DNA of 64,000 bases, taken from positions 1-64,000 of the forward strand of contig NZ_FOFS01000018.1 in assembly GCF_900111015.1 (NCBI RefSeq). Reading direction: 5' to 3'. The DNA is from Solimonas aquatica. Lineage in GTDB: Bacteria > Pseudomonadota > Gammaproteobacteria > Nevskiales > Nevskiaceae. Of this stretch, positions 57,961-64,000 are shown one piece after another (position 1 is the stretch's first letter; each line of letters opens with the position of its first letter). The position numbers and the translations under genes were made by a program. The notes under the pieces were generated by a model, which was not told the DNA's origin, did no database searches, and was given only the letters and a program-made list of their open reading frames with translations.

Positions 57961-58121
57961 GGGCTACGCGAGTGGTGGCATGAGCATTCCCGGCAGCGCG
58001 GGGACATGCATCGATCTGCCGCAGATGTCCCTTTTTTCGGATGACGCCTCTGCCGTTGTGTGCAAGAGCCGCTTGTTTGAAGATGCCATTCAAGCATCTT
58101 CAGCAAACAGCCAATTTCTTC

Positions 58122-58853
58122 ATGAGCAAAACCCCCAGCTACTTCACCCCCGCCAGCTTCAAGTTCCTGCGCGATCTCAAGCGCCATAACGAGCGTGACT
58201 GGTTCCAGGCCAACAAGGCGCGCTACGAAGCTGAGTTGAAGCAGCCCTGCCTGCGGCTGATCACGGATCTGGCAGAGCCGCTACGCAAGATCAGCGACTG
58301 CTATGTGGCCAACCCCAAGCCGGTGGGCGGCTCGCTGTTCCGCATTCACCGCGACACGCGCTTCTCCGGCGACAAGACGCCGTACAAGACGCACGCGGGC
58401 ATGAGCTTCTATCACCGCGCCACCCGCGAGCAGGCGCGCGGCGGCGCGGGCACGGCGGCATTCGGGCGGCTGGATGCGCCGGTGTTTTATCTGCACATCG
58501 AGCCGGGCGAATGCTTTGTCGGCGGCGGGCTCTGGCATCCGATGCCGGAGAGCGTGAAGCGCGTGCGTGATTACATGGTCAGCAATCCGGCGAGCTGGAA
58601 GAAGATCACCGGCGATGCCCGTTTTCGCAAAACCTTCGTCATGACCGGCGACAGCCTGTCGCGACCGCCGGCGGGCTTTGCCAAGAATCACGAACTGATC
58701 GAGGACCTCAAGCGCAAGGACTTCGTCTGTTCGGCGGCCCTGCCGGATGAGGCGCTCTGCCAGCCGGATGTGCTCAAGACCCTGATGCGCCACTTCACCC
58801 TGGCGGCGCCGCTGCTGGACTGGCTGTGCGGCGCGCTGGATCTCGAATTCTGA
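58122..58853 (+). CDS. DUF2461 family protein
   Basis: 243 residues from ATG 58122, starting MSKTPSYFTPASFKFLRDLK. The NPKPVGGSLFRIHRDTRFSG block and KTPYKTHAG are diagnostic of DUF2461 (TIGR02453). The function is unknown. It is a compact cytoplasmic protein. Upstream ATGs (58041, 58083) would add up to 27 residues with no homology. Confidence 0.9.
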   Translation: MSKTPSYFTPASFKFLRDLKRHNERDWFQANKARYEAELKQPCLRLITDLAEPLRKISDCYVANPKPVGGSLFRIHRDTRFSGDKTPYKTHAGMSFYHRATREQARGGAGTAAFGRLDAPVFYLHIEPGECFVGGGLWHPMPESVKRVRDYMVSNPASWKKITGDARFRKTFVMTGDSLSRPPAGFAKNHELIEDLKRKDFVCSAALPDEALCQPDVLKTLMRHFTLAAPLLDWLCGALDLEF

Positions 58854-58946
58854 AGATCACGCCGGGGCCGGGGCTAACCCATATGTAGCAGGCGTGGGCC
58901 AGCGGTCTGGCTATGATCCGGCAAGACTCTTACCGTGCCCCAGATC

Positions 58947-59366
58947 ATGAGCGAACCGGAAACCAAACCCACGCGCATTCCCCCCATCGTCACGCTCGAC
59001 GCCAAGTTCTTCTGGGACGGCGCCGACCGCGAGGAATTCCTGGGCGAGCGCTGCGGCGACTGCGGGCATTACACCTTTCCGCCGCGGCCGATGTGCCCGC
59101 AGTGCTTCAGTCTCAAGCGTGAGCATGTGCCCTTGAGCGGGCGCGGCACGGTGGTGGGCTGGACCATTCCGCGGCATCCCATGCCCTTCGGTTTCAAGGA
59201 GTCGCCGGTGGTGGCGGTGATCGAGCTGGAGGAAGGCATCCGCATGGTCTCCAACGTGGTGGAGGTGGCCTACGAGCAGATGAAGCCGGGCCTGCCGGTG
59301 CAGGTGGCCTTTGCGCCGACCATGAACAATCACAAGGTGCCGGTGTTCAAGCCGCGCAGCGCGTAA
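58947..59366 (+). CDS. DUF35 OB-fold/zinc-ribbon acyl-CoA-binding protein
   Basis: 139 residues from ATG 58947 (a GTG at 58935 is possible). The N-terminal rubredoxin-like zinc ribbon has Cys36, Cys39, Cys50 and Cys53 (CGDC...CPQC), followed by an OB-fold (GRGTVVGWTIPRHPMP). DUF35 proteins partner thiolase-like proteins; ChsH2 with Ltp2 in steroid side-chain breakdown is a studied case. The thiolase-like gene follows after 16 bases, which strongly supports the pairing. Confidence 0.9.
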   Translation: MSEPETKPTRIPPIVTLDAKFFWDGADREEFLGERCGDCGHYTFPPRPMCPQCFSLKREHVPLSGRGTVVGWTIPRHPMPFGFKESPVVAVIELEEGIRMVSNVVEVAYEQMKPGLPVQVAFAPTMNNHKVPVFKPRSA

Positions 59367-59382
59367 GACAAAGAGAACCACC

Positions 59383-60558
59383 ATGGCGCGTCAGTTCACC
59401 GAAGCGGCGATTGCCGGCATCGGCCACACCGAATTCTCCAAGGCTTCCGGGCGCAGCGAGCTGCAGCTGGCCGCCGAATGCGCCAAGGCCGCCTGCGATG
59501 ATGCCGGCGTCAGCCCGCATGACATCGACGGCATGATCACCTTCACCATCGACAACAGCGACGAGGTCAATCTCGCGCGCTGCCTGGGCGTGAAGGATCT
59601 GGCCTATACCACGCGCATTCCCGGCGGCGGCGCGGCGGCGGCGGCCACGCTGTACCAGGCGATGGCCATGGTCAACGCCGGCCTGTGCAACAACGTGCTG
59701 ATCTGGCGCGCGATGAACGAGCGCAGCCAGTACCGCTTCGGCCAGAACCCGCAGCAGCAACAGATGCAGTACCAGTCCGGCAATGGCACCGGCTCGCTGC
59801 TCTGGTGCGTGCCCTACGGCGCGATGACGCCGGCCAGCTGGGGTGCGCTGCAGGCGGCGGCGTACATGCACCAGTACGGCGTGACGAACCGCGACCTCGG
59901 CTACATCAGCGTGCAGCAGCGCGCCTATGCGGCGAACAATCCGCACGCCTGGTTCTACGGCAAGCCGATCACGCTGGAAGACCATCAGAACTCCAAGTGG
60001 ATCCAGGAGCCCTGGCTGCGCCTGCTGGACTGCTGTCAGGAATCCGATGGCGGCGTGGCGATTCTGGTCACCAGCCTGGCGCGTGCCCGCGATCTCAAGC
60101 AGAAGCCCGTGCGCCTGGTCGGTGCCGCGCAGAGCATTCCTTACAACGTGGAAGTGATCTCCAACTACTACCACGCCGATCTCACCGTGATGCCGGAAGC
60201 GCGCGGCGTGGCCAAACGCTTGTGGGCGCAGACGGGTCTTTCGCCCGCCGACATGCAGGCGGCGATGATCTACGACGCCTTCTCGCCGCATGTGCTGCTG
60301 CAGCTGGAAGCCTTCGGCTTCTGCAAGCCGGGCGAGGCCAAGGACTTCGTGAAGTCCGGCGGCATGAGCCTGGACGGCGCGCTGCCCACCAATACCAATG
60401 GCGGTCTTTCCGGCGAGGCCTACATCCACGGCATGAACAGCATGATCGAGGGCGTGCGGCAGATACGCGGCACCTCGCACAACCAGGTCAAGCGCCGCAA
60501 GGTGGAGCACGTGCTGCTGTCCTCGGGCATGGCCGGCGCGGTGCTCGCGGCAGACTGA
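59383..60558 (+). CDS. Thiolase-like protein (SCP2/Ltp2 type)
   Basis: 391 residues with a thiolase fold: the N-terminal half has AIAGIGHTEFSKASGRSE, and the C-terminal half has HGMNSMIEGVRQIRG. The position where true thiolases have the nucleophilic cysteine reads RIPGGGAAAAATL and lacks one. This matches the Ltp2 group, which acts as a retro-aldolase on CoA thioesters rather than as a thiolase. It pairs with the upstream DUF35 gene. The TGA overlaps the next ATG (TGATG). A substrate such as a sterol or terpenoid side chain is inferred. Confidence 0.86.
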   Translation: MARQFTEAAIAGIGHTEFSKASGRSELQLAAECAKAACDDAGVSPHDIDGMITFTIDNSDEVNLARCLGVKDLAYTTRIPGGGAAAAATLYQAMAMVNAGLCNNVLIWRAMNERSQYRFGQNPQQQQMQYQSGNGTGSLLWCVPYGAMTPASWGALQAAAYMHQYGVTNRDLGYISVQQRAYAANNPHAWFYGKPITLEDHQNSKWIQEPWLRLLDCCQESDGGVAILVTSLARARDLKQKPVRLVGAAQSIPYNVEVISNYYHADLTVMPEARGVAKRLWAQTGLSPADMQAAMIYDAFSPHVLLQLEAFGFCKPGEAKDFVKSGGMSLDGALPTNTNGGLSGEAYIHGMNSMIEGVRQIRGTSHNQVKRRKVEHVLLSSGMAGAVLAAD

Positions 60559-61499
60559 TGCCGCTGCAGCTGAGCTTCGATACCGGTCTTGCCGCGCCCG
60601 GCGAGGCGCCGCTGCGTCTGGCCGTGGATGTCTTTCTGCCGCCCGCTGGCGCAGCGCCCCGGGCGCTGCTCTGGTGTCTGCCCGGCGGACACATGAACCG
60701 CCACTACTACGACCTGCTGCCCGAGGATGGCGACGCCAGCTTCAGCTTCGCGCGCACGCTCAGCGCGCAGGGCTATGTGGTGGCCAGCGTCGATTACCTG
60801 GGCGTGGGCGACAGCAGCCGGCCCGAGGACGGCTGGCGCTGCACGCCGGCGTTTCTCACCCAGGCCAGTCAGCGCGCTTATGAAGCCCTGCAGGCGCGGC
60901 TGCAGGCCGGCGAGCTGCCGGGCCTGCCGGCGCTGAAGCTGCCCAGCATCGGCGTCGGCCATTCCATGGGCGCGATGATGACCCTGCTGCAGCAGGCTGA
61001 GCATGCGCCGCATGCCGGCGTGGTGCTGCTGGGCTTTTCCACGCGCGGGCTGCCCGAATACGTGCCGGCGCAGTGGCGCAACCAGTCGCTGGAAGCGCTG
61101 CGCGCGCAGCTGCCGGCGCTGACGCGCCAGCTGTTCGCCGAGCCCTATTCGCAGCCGCAGAGCACGCGTGAGTCGCGCGGCATCTTTGGCGGACGCAGCG
61201 CCGATCCGCGTGCGGTGGCGGCGCTCAAGCGGGCCGGCGCGCCGCTGCTGGCGCAGCCGGCCACGCTGTCGATGCTGCCGGGCAATGTCAGTGCCGAGGC
61301 CGCGCAGCTGCGCGTGCCCTTGTTTCTGGGCCTGGGCGAGCAGGATATGGCCGGTGAGCCGCGCGCCATTGCCGCGGCCTTCACGGCCTGCCCGGAAATT
61401 GCCCTGCATATCGCCGCCGGCGCGGGTCATGCGCATTTCCTGTTTGCCTCGCGCCTGCGCCTGATGGCGCAGATCGCGCACTGGGGCCGGGGGCTTTAG
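60558..61499 (+). CDS. Alpha/beta hydrolase
   Basis: 313 residues from ATG 60558. LLWCLPGGHMNRHYY gives the oxyanion-hole region, GVGHSMGAMMTL the nucleophile serine, and AAGAGHAHFLF the catalytic histidine. It has no signal peptide. It starts on the stop codon of the thiolase-like gene, so it belongs to the same catabolic unit, perhaps as a CoA-thioester, ester or lactone hydrolase. The specific substrate is not evident. Confidence 0.85.
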   Translation: MPLQLSFDTGLAAPGEAPLRLAVDVFLPPAGAAPRALLWCLPGGHMNRHYYDLLPEDGDASFSFARTLSAQGYVVASVDYLGVGDSSRPEDGWRCTPAFLTQASQRAYEALQARLQAGELPGLPALKLPSIGVGHSMGAMMTLLQQAEHAPHAGVVLLGFSTRGLPEYVPAQWRNQSLEALRAQLPALTRQLFAEPYSQPQSTRESRGIFGGRSADPRAVAALKRAGAPLLAQPATLSMLPGNVSAEAAQLRVPLFLGLGEQDMAGEPRAIAAAFTACPEIALHIAAGAGHAHFLFASRLRLMAQIAHWGRGL

Positions 61500-61623
61500 C
61501 CGCGCCGGGGTGCGGGCTTGCCGCCCAGGTCATGCGCCCGCGCCATACGGGGGATTGCCGGGGCGGCGGTGGTGTCGGACCATGCACGCTTTGCAACACA
61601 TCAAGCTTTTTGGGAGAGACGGT

Positions 61624-61932
61624 ATGGCGGCGGTTCTGAAGGCGGGCTCGCGGTTCAAGAGCGCGGTCTGCGACACGCAGGTGATGCTGGTGAAGGCGCC
61701 GGCCGGTGAGCATGTGCTCAGCTGCGGCGGCGTGGAAATGATTGCGCCCACCGCCACGGGCGGCGGCACCCCGGCTCCGGAATTTGCCGGCGGCACGATG
61801 ATCGGCAAGCGCTATGTGAACGCCGATGAATCCCTGGAAGTGCTCTGCACCAAGGGCGGCGCCGGCAGCCTGGCGCTCAACGGCGAGGCGCTGCAGGTGA
61901 AGCAGGCCAAGCAGCTGCCGTCTTCGGACTGA
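61624..61932 (+). CDS. Small conserved hypothetical protein
   Basis: 102 residues from ATG 61624, preceded by GGGAGAGAC. The protein is mostly beta, with KTAVCD-like and VLSCGGVEMIAP segments, and lacks a signal peptide. Three cysteines are spread along it. I do not recognise a named family. It lies within the catabolic group on the same strand and may be a binding or accessory protein. Upstream in-frame ATGs at 61510 and 61582 seem less likely. Confidence 0.6.
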   Translation: MAAVLKAGSRFKSAVCDTQVMLVKAPAGEHVLSCGGVEMIAPTATGGGTPAPEFAGGTMIGKRYVNADESLEVLCTKGGAGSLALNGEALQVKQAKQLPSSD

Positions 61933-61980
61933 CTGCCCGTGCCTGACGCGGGCATGACCGCCAAGGCAGGGCAGGCACGC

Positions 61981-62436
61981 ATGAAATTCATCATCGAACA
62001 ACGCATCGATATCGCCGCCCCGGCCGAGCTGGTCTGGCAGGTGCTCAGCGATCTGCCGCGCTACGGCGAGTGGAATCCCTTCTGCATCGAATGCCGCTCC
62101 AGCCTCAGGCCCGGCGCGCCCATCGACATGAAGGTGAAGCTCATGCGCCGCCCGCAGACGCAGCGCGAATGGATGCTGCGCTACGAGGCGGGGCGCGGCT
62201 TCGCCTACCAGATGAAGCCCGTGCCCCTGGGCGCGCTGTCCTCGCTGCGCTTTCATGAGCTGCAGGTGCTGGACGCGCAGCGCACGCGCTATCGCTCCTA
62301 TTTCCATCTGCAGGGCTGGCTCAAGCCCCTGGTGCTGGCGCTGTTCCGCCGCCAGCTGCAAGAGGGCTTCGCCGGCATGACGCAGGCCTTGAGCCAGCGC
62401 GCTGAAGCGCTGTGGCAACAGCAGCAAGCCCGCTAG
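61981..62436 (+). CDS. SRPBCC (START-like) family protein
   Basis: 151 residues from ATG 61981. It begins MKFIIEQRIDIAAPAELVWQ, the usual opening of polyketide-cyclase/START-like domains: a helix-grip fold with a deep hydrophobic pocket. The middle (YGEWNPFCIECRSSL) also fits. Members bind or transform lipophilic molecules. It overlaps the next gene by 25 bases and so is translationally coupled to it. Confidence 0.82.
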   Translation: MKFIIEQRIDIAAPAELVWQVLSDLPRYGEWNPFCIECRSSLRPGAPIDMKVKLMRRPQTQREWMLRYEAGRGFAYQMKPVPLGALSSLRFHELQVLDAQRTRYRSYFHLQGWLKPLVLALFRRQLQEGFAGMTQALSQRAEALWQQQQAR

Positions 62437-63794
62437 CGGAGGCGGATTTCGCCACGCGCTATGCGCAGCATTTGCTGGCGCAGCTGCAGGCCGGGCCCTT
62501 GCACAGCGCCGCCGCGCCGCCGGGCCTGCAACGCCATCCCGCCATCGCCTGGGCGCAGTCCGGCCTGATGCCGCTCTGTGGCGAGCCCGAGGGTGCGCCG
62601 CAGCTCTGTCCCCTGCCTTTGCCGTCCTGCGCCGATGCCGCGCTGGCGGCGCTCGCACAGCTCAGCGGCGCGGCGGCCCTGCGCGGTTTCTCCGGCGCAC
62701 AGCTCCTGAGTGAACGTGCCGCGCTCATGCAGCTCACACGCGGCGGCGCCATCAGCGCCGGCGGCGCCTGCCACCTGCTGGACACTCGCGAGGGCGGCAT
62801 CGCCCTGAGCCTGCCGCGTGAAGAAGACTGGGAGCTGCTGCCGGCCTGGCTGCAGGATGGCCAGGCGGTGGATGTGGGCGACTGGTCGGCGCTGCAGGCG
62901 AGGCTGGTTCTGCAGGCGCGCGATGAGCTGCTGGAACGCGCGCAGCTGCTGGGCCTGGCCTGTGCCGCCGATGTGGATGCAGCGTCGCAAGCCGTGCCCT
63001 GGCTGCGTGTCCTGCACGGCGCGCCGCTGCATGGCGTGAACGCGCCGCGCCGCCCGCCGCGCGTGCTGGAGCTGGCCTCGCTGTGGGCGGGGCCCTTGTG
63101 CGGACATCTCTTGCAGCTCGCCGGCGCCGAGGTGGTGAAGCTGGAAAGCTGGCAGCGCCCGGATGGCGCGCGGCGCGGCAATCGCGATTTCTATGATCTG
63201 CTCAATGCCGGCAAGCGCAGCGTGGCGCTGGACTTCGCCAGCCGCGAAGGCCGTGCCCAGCTGCGGGCGCTGATCGCGCACGCCGACATCGTCATCGAAG
63301 GCTCGCGGCCGCGCGCGCTGCGGCAGCTGGGCATCGTCGCCGAAGAACTGCTGGCCGAGCAGCCGCGCCTGAGCTGGATCGCGATCAGCGCCTACGGGCG
63401 CAGCGCCGAGCAGGAACTGCGCATCGGTTACGGCGATGACGTGGGGGTGGGCGCAGGCTTGTCGGCAATCCAGGCGCAGGCCTGCGGGCAGCGCATGTTC
63501 ATCGGTGATGCGATTGCCGATCCGCTCGCCGGCCTGCACGCGGCGCTCGCGGCCTGGGCCAGTCATGCCAGCGGCGGCGGACGCTTGATCGAGGTCTCGC
63601 TGTGTGGCGTGCTGCGGCATATCGTCGAGTCTGCGCGGCTGCCGGAGGCTGCCGCCTGGCGCGAGCGTTACGTGCGCTGGATGGCGGCCGCCGGCACGCC
63701 GGCCACGCCGGTGCCGCGCCGCGCCCCTGCGCTTGCCGCGGCGCTGGGCGCGGACACGCAGAGCCTGCTGCGCGACTGGGCGGTCCCGTGCTGA
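62412..63794 (+). CDS. CaiB/BaiF CoA-transferase
   Basis: 460 residues from GTG 62412. The first 205 are divergent and may be a degenerate first half. Residues about 213-440 are clear class III CoA-transferase: VLELASLWAGPLCGHLLQL, VVKLESWQRPDG, and GDAIADPLAGLHAAL with the probable catalytic aspartate. It would activate a carboxylate as its CoA thioester within this catabolic group. The stop codon overlaps the GTG start of the next gene. Confidence 0.83.
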   Translation: MATAASPLAEADFATRYAQHLLAQLQAGPLHSAAAPPGLQRHPAIAWAQSGLMPLCGEPEGAPQLCPLPLPSCADAALAALAQLSGAAALRGFSGAQLLSERAALMQLTRGGAISAGGACHLLDTREGGIALSLPREEDWELLPAWLQDGQAVDVGDWSALQARLVLQARDELLERAQLLGLACAADVDAASQAVPWLRVLHGAPLHGVNAPRRPPRVLELASLWAGPLCGHLLQLAGAEVVKLESWQRPDGARRGNRDFYDLLNAGKRSVALDFASREGRAQLRALIAHADIVIEGSRPRALRQLGIVAEELLAEQPRLSWIAISAYGRSAEQELRIGYGDDVGVGAGLSAIQAQACGQRMFIGDAIADPLAGLHAALAAWASHASGGGRLIEVSLCGVLRHIVESARLPEAAAWRERYVRWMAAAGTPATPVPRRAPALAAALGADTQSLLRDWAVPC

Positions 63795-64000
63795 TCCGCA
63801 ATGCGAGCCTGGTGGATGCGCGGCGCGTGGATCTGCGCATCGAAGGCGCGCGGCTCGTGGCGCTGGCCGCGCAGCTGCCGCCGCAGCCCGCTGAGGAGGT
63901 GCTCGATGCGCAAGGCGGCCTGATGGTGGCGGGCCTGCGCGATCATCATCTGCATCTGCAATCGGCCGCTGCCGCGCGTGCCGCGATCGTCTGTGGGCCA
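63788..64000 (+). CDS. Amidohydrolase family protein (partial, cut by window end)
   Basis: 71 residues are visible from GTG 63788. The start LIRNASLVDARRVDLRIEG and the metal-binding LRDHHLHL match the N-terminus of amidohydrolase-superfamily enzymes (cytosine deaminase/amidohydrolase_3 type). It overlaps the end of the CoA-transferase gene by seven bases. The rest lies beyond the window, so no specific reaction can be given. Confidence 0.75.
   Translation, partial: MLIRNASLVDARRVDLRIEGARLVALAAQLPPQPAEEVLDAQGGLMVAGLRDHHLHLQSAAAARAAIVCGP

Noticed and set aside
61510-61623. Longer start of the 102-residue gene
   Set aside because: The upstream part is Arg/Pro/Gly-rich without a ribosome binding site; ATG 61624 follows GGGAGAGAC.

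Overview
The window is high-GC DNA from a Gammaproteobacterium. PlsB, TypA, PurT and an FkpA/Mip-type lipoprotein PPIase fit that class. An AlkB-rubredoxin fusion, a Baeyer-Villiger-type monooxygenase and many CoA-transferase/thiolase/acyl-CoA genes suggest a hydrocarbon- or lipid-degrading lineage. My best guess is Nevskiales/Solimonadaceae, but that is inference. I see no rRNA, tRNA, CRISPR array or transposase.

Layout. 1-8.9 kb: an exopolysaccharide cluster with an SGNH acetyltransferase-like protein, a Wzy/O-antigen-ligase-like protein (opposite strand), a Wzx flippase, an AlgI-type MBOAT protein, a DltD-like SGNH protein, a sulfotransferase (opposite strand) and an acyltransferase-3 gene split by an in-frame amber codon. 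The set suggests an acetylated and possibly sulfated polymer. 8.9-12.5 kb: glycerophosphodiesterase, pyruvate kinase, purT. 12.5-14.1 kb: a small accessory patch in which two hypothetical genes are each followed by an integron attC site with no integrase nearby (a CALIN), bracketed by two copies of a dispersed repeat. 14.1-36.9 kb: mostly housekeeping and metabolism: pirin, APC permease, typA, LysE exporter, Old Yellow Enzyme, SPOR protein, RimK-like ligase plus GNAT, GFA protein, FKBP lipoprotein, plsB, peptide transporter, an unknown lipoprotein, an amidohydrolase and a fused two-domain CoA-transferase.

38.2-46.4 kb: a defence operon, hsdR-hsdS-prrC-rhuM-hsdM, with overlapping or near-overlapping genes. 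The restriction system resembles the EcoR124I/EcoprrI (type IC) family. The third gene matches PrrC, the tRNA anticodon nuclease that is held silent by its restriction partner and released when a phage inhibits restriction. An RhuM protein of unknown function sits between prrC and hsdM. This is the most interesting system in the window.

46.6-53.2 kb: two small conserved proteins, a PQQ/heme c alcohol dehydrogenase, a nitrobindin-like heme protein, a methyltransferase and an acyl-CoA dehydrogenase. 53.4-57.6 kb: an alkane-oxidation locus: flavin monooxygenase, AlkB-rubredoxin fusion and a divergent AraC regulator, with a repeat-rich control region between the last two. 58-64 kb: a DUF2461 protein, then a tight co-directional group (DUF35, thiolase-like, alpha/beta hydrolase, small unknown, SRPBCC, CoA-transferase, and an amidohydrolase cut by the window end) that looks like CoA-thioester catabolism of a bulky substrate such as a steroid or terpenoid side chain.
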